Shown: positions 26,540-36,384 of the stretch, piece after piece
How positions within the stretch are numbered: the first letter of the stretch is position 1
Layout of the letters: each line of letters opens with the position of its first letter
Source: Dethiosulfatarculus sandiegensis
GTDB taxonomy: Bacteria; Desulfobacterota; Desulfarculia; Desulfarculales; Desulfarculaceae
NCBI RefSeq assembly: GCF_000931935.2
Contig: NZ_AZAC01000023.1
Location: 1-64,000 of the forward strand
Length of the DNA: 64,000 nt
Direction of reading: 5' to 3'
Translations under genes and position numbers: made by a program
The notes under the pieces: generated by a model
The model's database searches: none
What the model was told of the DNA's origin: nothing
The model's input: only the letters and a program-made list of their open reading frames with translations

Positions 26540-27577
26540 TTACTGGTTCTCTTTGAGAATCTCCATAACGTCCGGCAAGAATTCAATAAAAACATCAAAC
26601 ACATCAGGATCGAAATGCGAAGCCCGCCCCTCGTGCATGATCTCCATCACCTTATCGTGGGGCATGGCTTTTCTATAGACCCGGTCATTACTCAAGGCGT
26701 CAAAAACATCAGCCACCGCTGTAATACGAGCCTCCATGGGGATTTCCTCCCCGGCCAGGCCATGGGGATAGCCTTTGCCATCCCAGCGCTCATGGTGGCT
26801 CAAGGCTATTCTTTCGGCCATCTGAATAACCGAATAATGCGAGCCATGCAGAATAGAGGCTCCAATGGTGGTGTGGGTCTTCATAACCGCAAACTCATCG
26901 TCCGTGAGCTTGCCGGGCTTCAGCAAAATAGTATCCGAGATGCCGACTTTGCCCACGTCGTGCAGAGGAGCCGCGCCCCTTATCTCATCGGCCTGGGCGC
27001 GGGACCAACCCAGTTCCTGGGCAAAAAGTGCGGAAAAGAGGCCAATACGCCTTACGTGATCCCCGGTCTCCTCGTCCCTTGACTCCAAGGCGCTGAACAG
27101 ACGGCTTATCATCTCGCCCTGGGTCTCTCTGATCTCCTCTGTCTGCTGGCTGACGATCTTCTCCAGGTTTTCTGAATAGCGGCGCAATTGGCGCTCGGCC
27201 TTGATCAGCCGCATGCCCACCTTGATGCGGACATCCAATTCGGCCGGGTCAAAAGGTTTGACAATATAATCATCCACACCGCCTTCCTTAAAGCCCCGGA
27301 TCAGGTCCTTGGCCCCTCCCCTGCCGGTAAGGAAAATAATGTAGATATATTGAGACTCATCGCTCATGCTGCGAACCCGCCTGGCCAGCTCCAGGCCGTC
27401 CATCCCAGGCATCATCCAATCCGTAACCAGTACATCCACCAAGCCGGCCTGTTCACTGATCATTTCCAGAGCCTCAAGCCCATCCGAGGCCTCTTGCACC
27501 TCATGGCCCCAGGTCTCCAGAAAACGCCGAAGAATAGTTCGGGGAATAGTTTCGTCTTCAGCAATCAGGATTCGCAT
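26540..27577 (-). CDS. HD-GYP response regulator, predicted c-di-GMP phosphodiesterase
   Basis: The 345-residue protein has a receiver (about 1-120, acceptor D53 in TDWMMPGMDG, K107 in VKPFD) and an HD-GYP domain (about 150-340) with H206-D207 in LHDVGKVGI and HHERWDGKGYPHGL. HD-GYP proteins degrade cyclic di-GMP when the metal-binding residues are intact, as they appear to be here. It lies between a giant hybrid kinase and a sigma-54 regulator, which probably form one phosphorelay. It may set the level of c-di-GMP sensed by the riboswitch near 48300, though that link is only an inference. Confidence 0.9.
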   Translation of the reverse strand: MRILIAEDETIPRTILRRFLETWGHEVQEASDGLEALEMISEQAGLVDVLVTDWMMPGMDGLELARRVRSMSDESQYIYIIFLTGRGGAKDLIRGFKEGGVDDYIVKPFDPAELDVRIKVGMRLIKAERQLRRYSENLEKIVSQQTEEIRETQGEMISRLFSALESRDEETGDHVRRIGLFSALFAQELGWSRAQADEIRGAAPLHDVGKVGISDTILLKPGKLTDDEFAVMKTHTTIGASILHGSHYSVIQMAERIALSHHERWDGKGYPHGLAGEEIPMEARITAVADVFDALSNDRVYRKAMPHDKVMEIMHEGRASHFDPDVFDVFIEFLPDVMEILKENQ

Positions 27578-27815
27578 GCATTCGCTCCCTGCCCGGAATT
27601 TGTAAAGCTTGCAATCATTAACTGACTATTTAAAATAGTGTTCTTTATTATAAGCCAAAACAATCGACCACCGGAAAGCCGGCCCAAACCAAGACCGGAA
27701 GTGCCGCCTTAATTGGTATTCTATCAGTATGAGGTATACATCTGAACCGCCTTTTAACAGAAAAACCAATTATGGCTTTCGCACAGGTCCATGGAAGGTG
27801 CACTATCAATCAGGT

Positions 27816-30800
27816 TCAATCCTCAAACATGCCACGCAACGCTTTATTTAAAGTTTTGATCCAGCTCTTTAAAATCTCAAAGTCCTGTAGAGAATGGGAC
27901 ATATCACCGTCTTTGGCGGACTGCACCAGGGAAATGGCCGCATCAAAAACACTTCCCTTGTCAAAATAACCAATGGTGCCTTTAAGGGCGTGGGACAGTT
28001 TGTAGACCTTTTCCAGATCTTTTTCATTCAAGCCTGTTTTTATCTCTTCTATTTTCTGATCCGCACCCTGAAAAAACAACGAAATATTTTCCTTTAAAAA
28101 ATCACGGTCACCAGAGAAAGTGACCATAAGCTGATCCATATCCAAGGTATATTCACCCGGATCAGGAAAATTTTGCGCGGCACTTAGGTCAGGCTTGGCG
28201 ATCCCCGAATCTCCTCCGAGCACGGCCTGCTTATTTGCGCCAAATCTCTCAATGACTTCAAACAGCTCTGCCGGATCAAAGGGCTTTGAGACATAACCAT
28301 CCATCCCGGCCTCAAGGCAACGCTCTTTGTCCCCTTTCATGGCATGGGCGGTCATGGCAATTATCGGGATATGTCCCCCATCTTGCCCGGCCTCGCTTTG
28401 CCGGATCATCCTGGTGGCTTCCAGACCGTCCATTAACGGCATCTGCACATCCATCAATATCAGGTCAAAGGTTTGTTCTTCTAGAATATTAAGGGCATCC
28501 AGACCGTTTTGGGCAACCTTCGGACTGTGCCCGAAACCCTCAAGCATGCGGCAGGCCACCTTTTGATTCACCGGCATATCTTCCACCAGCAAAATTTTGA
28601 GGCTGCGGCCGGTCTTCATTTTTTTAAGGGCTTCGGCCATGGGCCGATCTTGTTTCACCGGCCTGCCGGCCTTCCAGGTCTGCGCAATCGTGTTCATCAA
28701 TTCCTCGGGGTTCACAGGCTTTATCAGGCTCGCAAAAAGTGCGGGCACGTCTTTAACGGCCGTGGTCTCCCTATCGTCCACACTGGTCAGCACAATGATC
28801 GGAATCCGGGCCCCGTGCTCCGATTCCTGCATTGCCCTGATAAGGGCTCCGCCATCCATGTAAGGCATATGCCAATCGGCAAGAACAAGCTCAAAATCCT
28901 GTTTACCCTGGTGAGCATTATCGATCATGGCAAGGGCGGATGAGACGCTTTGAGCTTCATGGGCCTCAATCTCCCACATGAAAAGGGTCTCCATAAGTAT
29001 GCGCCGGTTGGTCTGGTTATCATCGACCACCAGCACTTTTTTACCTTTGAAAAGGCTTTTATCCGACATGACGCTCACAGGGGAAGGCCCGGGGGCCAGC
29101 CTGAAATCAAGTTCAAAGGCAAAGGAGCTGCCTTTGCCTTCCTGGCTGGAAAAATCCAATTTTCCGCCCATGAGTTCAACCAACTGATGGGTAATGGCCA
29201 ATCCCAATCCAGTGCCGCCATATCTTCTGGTAATTGATCCGTCTGCCTGTACAAAAGGCTGAAAAATATAACCTTTTTTTTCTTCGGGTATTCCTATGCC
29301 GGTATCTGAAACCCTGAAACCGATCCGGGCTTGATATTCATCCGCATCAATGGGAGCGACCTCTAGCAAAACCTCGCCCCGGGAGGTGAACTTAAGCGCA
29401 TTGTTAACCAAATTAAGAATTATCTGCCGTAATCTGGCCGAATCCCCCACCACATGATCCGGTGTATCGGTAGAAACATGTATTATCATCTCAAGCCCCT
29501 TGGCATGTGCTTTAGGGGCCAGGGGCCTTAAGGTGTCATACAGCACTTCCCGCAAGCCGAAATTAATGTACTCGAGGGTTAGTTTGCCCGCCTCTATCTT
29601 GGAAAAATCCAAAATGTCGTTAATAACCGTGAGCAGGGCGCCGGAAGACGATTTTATGGCATCCACATACTCTGCCTGATCATTATTGAGCATGGTGCCC
29701 GTCAAAAGGTCCGCCATGCCCATAACCCCGTTTAAGGGGGTCCTGATTTCGTGGCTCATATTAGCCAGAAAAATGCTCTTGGCCCGGTTGGCCGCTTCGG
29801 CCGCTTCCTTGGCCTCGGCCAGCTCAGAGTTGGTCAGGGTCAGTTCGCTGGTGCGCGCACTTACCCTTGCTTCCAACTCCTGATTGATCTTTTGCACCTC
29901 AAATTCGGCGTTTTTACGTTTGGTAATATCCTGACTGATTATCTGAACCTCGCGCAGGCGGCCCTTTTCATCACTTACAGGCTGAAAATTACATAAAAGC
30001 CACATTTTACCGGTGGGGAAATGAACAAGATTCTCAAAACGGCTGGATTCTCCGGTCTCCAACACAAAGGCCAGGCTGGCCGCCAGTCCGTCTCTGTCTT
30101 GGGGGAAAAGATCATAGATTGCCCTGCCGATAAAATCCCTCGGCTCTCCGCCCAAGGCCCGGGCAAAATACCTGTTCATCATGATAAAACGGCCGTCAAG
30201 ATCGCAGACCGATGCATAAACGTCTGCCTGCTCAAACAAAAGCCGGTATTTTTCCTCGCTTTGCCTTAATTTCTCCTCAGTTTGAAGCCTTTTGCTTATA
30301 TCCTTTGCAAAAACACAATCATATTCATCTCCTTCGAATTCGAAAAAGGTACAGGTCGACTCCACCGGGTAGGTTTTCCCATCCTTTGCCTGATGACTGG
30401 TACGCCAATTTATAGTTCCGTTCCGCTTGAGTTTTTGCCAAAAATCCACCCGGGTTTCCTTGGACATTTCAGGGTTGATATCCAGGCTGCTCATCTTAAG
30501 CAGTTCATCTTTGAAATACCCCAACTTTCGGGATGCGATCTGATTGGCATAGGCAATGGACCCGTCCGGGTGCACTATATAGGCCTCGTCAATGGAATGA
30601 TCCACCGCAAAACGGATCAGCCGCAGTTCGTCCTCGGCATTTTTACGGGCGCTTACGTCCTCATGAGTCAAAACCACCTGCCTGATCTTGCCGTTGGTGT
30701 CTTTGACCGGGTAGAAATAGCTGGTCACCCAAAGAGGCCTGAAGCCCGCAACTCCACCGGGGAGATCGCTCAACACTTGAGCCTCGTATTCAATCAAAGG

Positions 30801-32426
30801 CACATGAACCGAGACTCCGGAAAAGGCCTTTCGCACATATTCCAGGACCCCCTTTTCGGCAAGTTCATTATCCTCAAAAATATTGTAATTTTCCTTTAAG
30901 TACTTCAGCTGGTCATCGTCTAAGCCCCAAATATCCTTAAAGGCCTGATTAAAGCTGACCATGCTTCCGTCGACGTTCAGAATCAGCATGCTAAGGGGAG
31001 ATTGCTCCACCAGGGTGCGAAATCTGTTCTCAGACTCCAGAAGCTCCCTCTGCGCCTTTTTACGTTCTGTTATATCTAAAAAACTGATCAGATAATGATC
31101 CTCGCCACCCCATTCCATAACAGCCAGACTGGCAAGTACTGGTATTTCCCTGTTACAGGCGCTTAAAAGAATCCATTCCTCCTGCCGCATGGCCCGGCCT
31201 TTTTCAGCGATCCGCTCAGATATTTCCAGGTCTCCCTCAAAAAAGGACCGCCAATCTCTGCCAAGCACTGTTTCCCTGGTAAGGCCGGTCATCTTAAGGG
31301 CCAGCCAATTGGCCTCCTTGATAAGGCCGCTTTGCGCTTCAGCCATCATGATGCCCACATCCAGGAAGGCCAGGATCTTGTCTATGCGTTCTTCCCTTTC
31401 CCTCAGGGCCTCGTTGGCCTGCCTTAAATCAGCGGTTCTGGCTTTCACCCTTTGTTCCAAGGCCTCGCGCTTGGCCAAAACCTGATCAGCCATCAGGCGC
31501 ATTCCGGTAAACAGAAAATCTATTTCCCGGATAAGGGGCCGTTTGGCCGGAGGTTCCGGTTTCTTTTCTTGCCCCACTTCCTTAACCTGGGCTTCAAGCA
31601 GGCTGAGAGGCCGGACCAAAAGCCTTTTTCCCACCCAAAAAGCCGCCAAGCCTCCGAAAGCGGCCAATAAGGTCAGCACCAAAACGACCCGGGACACCAA
31701 TCTGTTTCTGGCTTGCAGAATATCTGCCGTGTTAGCGGTATAGACCAACTTTATCTTGAGATCACCCATTTCATGGGTTACAGTGCTGCCGTTTAACTTA
31801 TCGCCAATCAAGGCCAATCTCTTGTCACCATGAAATAGAGTCAAACGGCCATTATGGATTTTCTGGCGCAGCCTTAAATCACCCATCACATGTGAAAATG
31901 GAATCATCGCCAAAAGAGCGCCTATGACCTTGCCCTGCCGCCTTACCGGTACTGCCAAGCCCAAAAAACACGGGTAGCTCCCAACTTCCAATACAGACCA
32001 GCCTTGGGCGGTATTCTCCTTCAGCACAGGCTTGAGCAGGGCAAAATCAGGTTTGGTCCAATAAGGCGCGGTATCATGAAGCACACCGCCATCGGCATTA
32101 ATGAAAATCAGCCTGTACTTTCTTCCCAAAATGGTAATTGCATCTAGATATTCGGACAGTTGACGCATATTGCCATCAGGCTTGCCAAACGTATCTTTCA
32201 GTAACGGCAAGCCGACAAAATCACGCAAAAGAAGGGTGCGGTTTTGAGCATACAGGCGAATGGAATCAACGATGTCTTCCAGGCGGGAGGCGGCAGCGTG
32301 TTGAATATATTCTTCATAGGTTCGACTGAACCCCAAAATAGTGATCACAGACCCGACAAAACAAAAAGCCACCAGCCAGGCCACCAGAATCATGCCCATG
32401 ATTTTAGATATCGGCATTGGGTTCAT
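27816..32426 (-). CDS. Giant hybrid sensor kinase with HPt domain
   Basis: The 1536-residue protein is a full phosphorelay in one chain: transmembrane helix (about 9-33), Cache-like periplasmic sensor (about 35-240), second helix (about 246-266), four PAS domains (about 345-455, 470-595, 605-710, 722-838), a coiled-coil segment, and HisKA with H892 in [10 protein letters not shown]. The ATPase has [15 protein letters not shown] and GTGLGLA. Two receivers follow (D1184 in LADWHMP, D1326 in LMDVQMP), then a C-terminal HPt domain with H1479 in SHALKG. All acceptor residues are present. Output is likely through the HD-GYP and sigma-54 regulators encoded next. Confidence 0.92.
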   Translation of the reverse strand: MNPMPISKIMGMILVAWLVAFCFVGSVITILGFSRTYEEYIQHAAASRLEDIVDSIRLYAQNRTLLLRDFVGLPLLKDTFGKPDGNMRQLSEYLDAITILGRKYRLIFINADGGVLHDTAPYWTKPDFALLKPVLKENTAQGWSVLEVGSYPCFLGLAVPVRRQGKVIGALLAMIPFSHVMGDLRLRQKIHNGRLTLFHGDKRLALIGDKLNGSTVTHEMGDLKIKLVYTANTADILQARNRLVSRVVLVLTLLAAFGGLAAFWVGKRLLVRPLSLLEAQVKEVGQEKKPEPPAKRPLIREIDFLFTGMRLMADQVLAKREALEQRVKARTADLRQANEALREREERIDKILAFLDVGIMMAEAQSGLIKEANWLALKMTGLTRETVLGRDWRSFFEGDLEISERIAEKGRAMRQEEWILLSACNREIPVLASLAVMEWGGEDHYLISFLDITERKKAQRELLESENRFRTLVEQSPLSMLILNVDGSMVSFNQAFKDIWGLDDDQLKYLKENYNIFEDNELAEKGVLEYVRKAFSGVSVHVPLIEYEAQVLSDLPGGVAGFRPLWVTSYFYPVKDTNGKIRQVVLTHEDVSARKNAEDELRLIRFAVDHSIDEAYIVHPDGSIAYANQIASRKLGYFKDELLKMSSLDINPEMSKETRVDFWQKLKRNGTINWRTSHQAKDGKTYPVESTCTFFEFEGDEYDCVFAKDISKRLQTEEKLRQSEEKYRLLFEQADVYASVCDLDGRFIMMNRYFARALGGEPRDFIGRAIYDLFPQDRDGLAASLAFVLETGESSRFENLVHFPTGKMWLLCNFQPVSDEKGRLREVQIISQDITKRKNAEFEVQKINQELEARVSARTSELTLTNSELAEAKEAAEAANRAKSIFLANMSHEIRTPLNGVMGMADLLTGTMLNNDQAEYVDAIKSSSGALLTVINDILDFSKIEAGKLTLEYINFGLREVLYDTLRPLAPKAHAKGLEMIIHVSTDTPDHVVGDSARLRQIILNLVNNALKFTSRGEVLLEVAPIDADEYQARIGFRVSDTGIGIPEEKKGYIFQPFVQADGSITRRYGGTGLGLAITHQLVELMGGKLDFSSQEGKGSSFAFELDFRLAPGPSPVSVMSDKSLFKGKKVLVVDDNQTNRRILMETLFMWEIEAHEAQSVSSALAMIDNAHQGKQDFELVLADWHMPYMDGGALIRAMQESEHGARIPIIVLTSVDDRETTAVKDVPALFASLIKPVNPEELMNTIAQTWKAGRPVKQDRPMAEALKKMKTGRSLKILLVEDMPVNQKVACRMLEGFGHSPKVAQNGLDALNILEEQTFDLILMDVQMPLMDGLEATRMIRQSEAGQDGGHIPIIAMTAHAMKGDKERCLEAGMDGYVSKPFDPAELFEVIERFGANKQAVLGGDSGIAKPDLSAAQNFPDPGEYTLDMDQLMVTFSGDRDFLKENISLFFQGADQKIEEIKTGLNEKDLEKVYKLSHALKGTIGYFDKGSVFDAAISLVQSAKDGDMSHSLQDFEILKSWIKTLNKALRGMFED

Positions 32427-32747
32427 GGAGTCTTATTACCGCTGTTTATATCTTATCTGCCTTATTACTTAATAATCGGATCTTCACCTGGCATCCACTT
32501 TTAAAGCGGGGTTGTCTATTCATCATAAAGGCAGTCTATAAAGAAGCATAGTCAACCACAGGTAAAAACAATTTAACTACCGATTTTTAAGAGCACTTCC
32601 CTGAAAAAGCTACAAGGGGATGTGCGACGCTTTTCAATTAATAATATAGTGTAACACGGATATTTTAAATGTCAGAAAACGTGCTGATATTGGCAAAATC
32701 CAGAAGGAAGGGACTTAAGCTTTTTTAAAAGGCGGGCAGGTAGTTTA
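32427..32747. other. Intergenic region, no gene seen
   Basis: AT-rich stretch between the giant kinase gene and the oxidoreductase gene. It must hold the kinase promoter, but no box is convincing. Confidence 0.4.
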
Positions 32748-32787
32748 AACCGCCGAAGGCCCCCAAAACAGGCCTCCGGCGGTAGTT
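32748..32787 (-). terminator. Terminator of the larA-OYE operon
   Basis: On the minus strand an AACTACCGCCGGAGGCC/GGCCTTCGGCGGTTT-like hairpin with one mismatch begins a few bases after the stop codon of the oxidoreductase gene. Confidence 0.75.
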
Positions 32788-32790
32788 AAA

Positions 32791-33885
32791 TCATTTCTCA
32801 AGATGGGGGCAAGAAACGCCTTTGCCCGCATAGATTGGTTTGTAGCAAAGATTGTCCGAAAGGCATTCGGCGGGCCTGGTGTCTCCTTTTTGCCAACGCT
32901 TGATCAGGTCCGGCTCTCTGATCAAGGGACGACTTAACGAGATATAATCACAAGTCTTTTCATCAAACAATTGTCTGGCAACATCCAGAGATCTGATGCC
33001 GCCCACCAAAATCAAAGGGCAGCTGATCTGAGCCCTCACCGCCTTGGCCTGGTTTCTGTAGTAGGCTTCTGTTTGCGGAGTAATCTTTCCCGGCCTGGCC
33101 GGACGGAACTTGGGGTCCAAAAGGTTGCCCCCGCTCATTTCAATGGCATCCACCCCGGCCTGGCTCAAAAGGCGGCATGCCACCAGGGAATGGGCTTCGG
33201 AAAGTCCGCCGTCTAAAAAATCGCCGGAATTTATCTTGACCAGTACAGGGTAATCTTCCCCTACCTGTTTGCGGACAGCTTCATAAACCTCTAACAACAT
33301 TCTGGCCCTTTGTTCAATGCCGCCGCCGTAAATATCTGTGCGACGATTGAAAAAAGGCGAAAGGAACTGGCTTAACAGATAGGTGTGGGCTGCGTGAATC
33401 TGAACCCCGTCAAACCCGGCGTCCTTGGCCCTTTGGGCGGCCAGGGCAAAATCCCGGGTCAATCGGGCGATATCAGAAACCGTAAGGGCCTCCACCTTTC
33501 TGTTGTAACCCTGGGCTGTGGCCGAAGGGGCCACTGCCGGAAGGCCGCTCAGTTCGGTATTGGCCAAAAAACCGGCATGGGCAAGCTGAGCCGCCACCTT
33601 GCCTTTGTTTTCATGCACAGCCTTGGTGAGCCTTTCATAGCCCGGCGCCAGGCTGTCATCATAAATCCCAAGCTGGCCCAAACCGGCCTTGCCCTGAATC
33701 GTTACATAGGCATGGCTGGCGATGATAAGCCCAACTCCGCCCTTGGCCAACCGGGCATAGTATTCAATCAACTGGTCGGTGACCGCCCCTTTTTCATCGG
33801 CCATGCCTTCCCAAGTGGCGGAGCGCACAAAACGGTTGGCCAACTCCATGCCCGCCAACCGATTAATTTCAAACAAATCAGACAT
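32791..33885 (-). CDS. Old Yellow Enzyme-family NADH:flavin oxidoreductase
   Basis: The 364-residue protein is an FMN TIM-barrel enzyme: NRFVRSATWEGMAD near residue 17, KGGVGLIIASHAYV, AAQLAHAG (about 98-105), FDGVQIHAAHTYLLSQFLSP (about 160-180) with the active-site His pair, RRTDIYGG, and the FMN phosphate site ILVGGIRS. It ends with a short Cys-bearing tail (DNLCYKP, GVSCPH) but lacks the long Fe-S and FAD domains of 2,4-dienoyl-CoA reductase. The substrate is probably an activated alkene. It lies nine bases after larA on the same strand, so both are likely used on the same compound. Confidence 0.85.
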   Translation of the reverse strand: MSDLFEINRLAGMELANRFVRSATWEGMADEKGAVTDQLIEYYARLAKGGVGLIIASHAYVTIQGKAGLGQLGIYDDSLAPGYERLTKAVHENKGKVAAQLAHAGFLANTELSGLPAVAPSATAQGYNRKVEALTVSDIARLTRDFALAAQRAKDAGFDGVQIHAAHTYLLSQFLSPFFNRRTDIYGGGIEQRARMLLEVYEAVRKQVGEDYPVLVKINSGDFLDGGLSEAHSLVACRLLSQAGVDAIEMSGGNLLDPKFRPARPGKITPQTEAYYRNQAKAVRAQISCPLILVGGIRSLDVARQLFDEKTCDYISLSRPLIREPDLIKRWQKGDTRPAECLSDNLCYKPIYAGKGVSCPHLEK

Positions 33886-33894
33886 ATGCCATCC

Positions 33895-35190
33895 TCACGA
33901 CACCCCGCAGGCTGCGGCCGGGCGGGGTATTACATAAGGCCCTTCGGGGATTACAACCACTTCCCTGTCCTCTATCTCGTTTACCCAGGCGCTTACTTCA
34001 GCGGACAGGTCCATGACTCTGTTCACACCGGTGAGCTCATGATCTTGATCGCCAAGGCCTTCGGTGAACAGGTAAATCCCGCCCGCCCTCATGGCCTTGA
34101 CCTGCATCTCTGTTTGCCATTCATCTATGTCGGCCCTGGCCTTGGGCAAAAGGCTTGCCAAAAAAGCCTCCGGACCCATTTGGACCAGGCGCCTTTGAGC
34201 GTCTATAAAATCGTCTGAGCCTATTCCTTCGCTGCAAGCCGAGGCGATGAACATCCTGCCCCCAGGGGCCAGGGCGTCCATGGCCCCCACCATGCCCTTC
34301 ACAGTCTGGTAATAGGTGCTGTCCAAAGGATAGCCCGCACCTGATGTTATCACTGTCCGGTATTTTTTAGTCAATGGTATTTCAGTATAGGCGCGAATAT
34401 ATTTAACCGCTTTCAAGTGGCTTTCCCTGATCTCCCCGTAACTGAAAAAGCAGGGACGCCTTTTTTCATCTATCACTACGTTTACACAAAGCACCTTGCC
34501 CAAACGCGCCACTATATCCAGTTGTTCCTCATGCAGCGGGTTGCCTTTAAGTATGCAGTTGGCGGCCTTGGGATTCTCTAAAAAAGTGGCGGTGTGGATA
34601 TGGCCTATGGTGTTTTTGTGACAAATGCCCGGTACGATAACCTTGCGTCCGCCCGAATAACCGGCCATGAAATGCGGTTCCACCAAACCGGTGACAATCT
34701 TCAAATCCGCCTCAACAAAACGCCGGTCCAAAAGAATCTTTCCCCCGCTTTGGCTCATGCCCAGAAAAACATGATCCTCGTCTTTCTTGGCATAGTGGTT
34801 TTGAACCTTTACCGTATTCAAGACCCAATCGTTTCCGATCAGTTCCCTTAACTCGTCGTCCAGATTGGGGCGATGCAGACCTGTGGCCACCAGCACGGTT
34901 ATGTTGCCCGGCTCCATGCCTGCTCTGATCAACTCTTTGATGACAGGCTCCAGAATAAGCCCGTTGGGCACCGGCCTGGTTATATCGCAGATCAAAATAC
35001 AGGCTGTATTTTGGGACTTAGCCTCTTTTTGAAGGGAGTTTGCCGCAAAAGGCTCTGTCAGGGCATTTTCCAGGGCGGCCTTGGGATCAGCCAGCACAGG
35101 CATGGTTTTCTTTTCGATCAGGTGAATACCCAGATCGTCCGGCAAGGCCAGAACCAGGCCCCTTCTGCCATAATTCAGAGTGATCTCCAC
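33895..35190 (-). CDS. larA: LarA-family nickel-pincer racemase/epimerase
   Basis: The 431-residue protein belongs to the LarA (DUF2088) family. It has ICDITRPVPN (about 68-77), VATGLHRPN with a probable catalytic His (about 103-111), and VEPHFMAGYSGGRKVIVPGI (about 178-197) with the His and Lys positions used for catalysis and cofactor attachment in lactate racemase. Family members with the nickel-pincer nucleotide racemise lactate, but relatives act on malate, gluconate and other 2-hydroxyacids. The sugar-acid dehydratases across the divergent promoter suggest an aldonate-like substrate. Cofactor genes larB, larC and larE are not in the window. The ATG lies about 230 bases from the palindrome at 35423. 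Confidence 0.85.
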   Translation of the reverse strand: MEITLNYGRRGLVLALPDDLGIHLIEKKTMPVLADPKAALENALTEPFAANSLQKEAKSQNTACILICDITRPVPNGLILEPVIKELIRAGMEPGNITVLVATGLHRPNLDDELRELIGNDWVLNTVKVQNHYAKKDEDHVFLGMSQSGGKILLDRRFVEADLKIVTGLVEPHFMAGYSGGRKVIVPGICHKNTIGHIHTATFLENPKAANCILKGNPLHEEQLDIVARLGKVLCVNVVIDEKRRPCFFSYGEIRESHLKAVKYIRAYTEIPLTKKYRTVITSGAGYPLDSTYYQTVKGMVGAMDALAPGGRMFIASACSEGIGSDDFIDAQRRLVQMGPEAFLASLLPKARADIDEWQTEMQVKAMRAGGIYLFTEGLGDQDHELTGVNRVMDLSAEVSAWVNEIEDREVVVIPEGPYVIPRPAAACGVS

Positions 35191-35410
35191 TTTGTTTTGA
35201 CCTCCCCGGCAAACCGGTATCGGAAAATTATTATTCCCCTATACAAGTTCGGGTCAAAAAACTTTTTGAAACCGGTTTTTTAAAAGGTTGAGTGCGCCTT
35301 GGATAAAATTCATATCACAGAGCTTCCGCCAGCGTCAACGTATTGTTTGAAAAGATCTTTTTTGCAATATTACAATAAGTTACAAGGAAGGATAATTTTA
35401 TTCTTGACTG

Positions 35411-35438
35411 TTGACACCAGACGATGCATATGTATACA
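35411..35438 (+). promoter_or_regulatory. Sigma-70 promoter inside the operator region
   Basis: A perfect TTGACA (35411-35416) is followed after 16 bases by TATACA (35433-35438). The -10 box lies inside the left arm of the 41-bp palindrome, so any factor bound there would block this promoter, which drives the GntR gene. Confidence 0.6.
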
Positions 35439-35463
35439 ACAAGTTGTTGTATACATATGCATC
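35423..35463. promoter_or_regulatory. Perfect 41-bp palindrome, probable GntR operator
   Basis: Two perfect 20-bp arms flank one central G at 35443. Each arm contains a TTGTATAC/GTATACAA core, which fits the short dyads bound by FCD-type GntR regulators. A third, nearly identical half copy (GTTGTATATATATGCA) follows at 35470-35485. The site lies between larA and the GntR gene. Confidence 0.75.
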
Positions 35464-35560
35464 ACACAGGTTGTATATATATGCAGTAACTTACTCATAT
35501 CCTAATTACCGGCTTAATCAGCCCTTGGGCGGGGAAGTATTTAATCAGGAGATTCAAGAA

Positions 35561-36292
35561 GTGCCCTCAGAAACAATATTCAAGCTCAAGCGCATTCGCT
35601 CCCGGGGCAATCTGGCCGAAAAAGTCTACCAACGACTCAAAGAAGCCATCATCAGGGGACACCTGCCCCCGGGCTGTCTTTTGCAGGAACAGCTTGTAAC
35701 CAAGGCCATGAGCATCAGCCGCACACCTCTTAGAGAGGCTTTCAACCGGCTGAAAGCGGAAGGGCTTATTGAAGTCACCACCCATAAAGGAGCCAGGGTG
35801 GTGGAGTTGAATGCAGGTGAGTTGGATGACCTGTTTGAAGCCAGGGAGGCCATTGAAACCCTTTTCTTCGAACGCTCGGCCAAAAACATAAGCAAGGAAA
35901 GCCTGCTGAAGATAAGAGACGACCTGGTTCAGGCGGAAGAAAAGATTCATCAGGCTGTGGATCCCGAGGAGCGGGAACAGGCCATGCACCACTACCTGAG
36001 GCTGGACCGTGCCTTCCACGATGAGTTGATAACCGCTTCCGGAAATAAATACTGGCAAAAGGTCTATCTGAACATCAGGGACAGAATTGAAATCTGCGGC
36101 TACCAGGCAAGTCAGAAAGACGACTTTCAGATAGTCATGGATCAACACCTGGCAATAATCGACGCTCTTTTACAAGGGGAGACTGATGAAGCCTGCCGGA
36201 TAATGCGCAGACACATAACGGCAATGAGAAAAAGAGTGGAGGATTTTGCAAAAGAACTCCATCCCCAAAGTCAAGGGGGGCGGCCTGAGTAA
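35561..36292 (+). CDS. GntR/FadR-family regulator of the hydroxy-acid island
   Basis: The 243-residue regulator has a winged helix (about 15-80; AEKVYQRLKEAIIRGHLPPG, then SISRTPLREAFNRLKAEGLI) and an FCD domain (about 90-225) with ELDDLFEAREAIE, a LDRAFHDELITASGN stretch and DQHLAIIDALL, the usual places for metal and acid ligands. Many FCD regulators respond to hydroxy or sugar acids. The GTG at 35561 is chosen because CAGGAG lies nine bases upstream; the longer upstream frame reads through the operator itself. The gene is followed by the two dehydratase genes, and its promoter is embedded in the palindrome, so autoregulation is likely. Confidence 0.85.
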   Translation: MPSETIFKLKRIRSRGNLAEKVYQRLKEAIIRGHLPPGCLLQEQLVTKAMSISRTPLREAFNRLKAEGLIEVTTHKGARVVELNAGELDDLFEAREAIETLFFERSAKNISKESLLKIRDDLVQAEEKIHQAVDPEEREQAMHHYLRLDRAFHDELITASGNKYWQKVYLNIRDRIEICGYQASQKDDFQIVMDQHLAIIDALLQGETDEACRIMRRHITAMRKRVEDFAKELHPQSQGGRPE

Positions 36293-36384
36293 TCCGCCGA
36301 TACGGATAACAGGGCCGGGCATAATTTTTCACCAACCTCTTAAGCCGCCAAAACCAAACGGCGGTCATTAATTGGAGAGTCATC

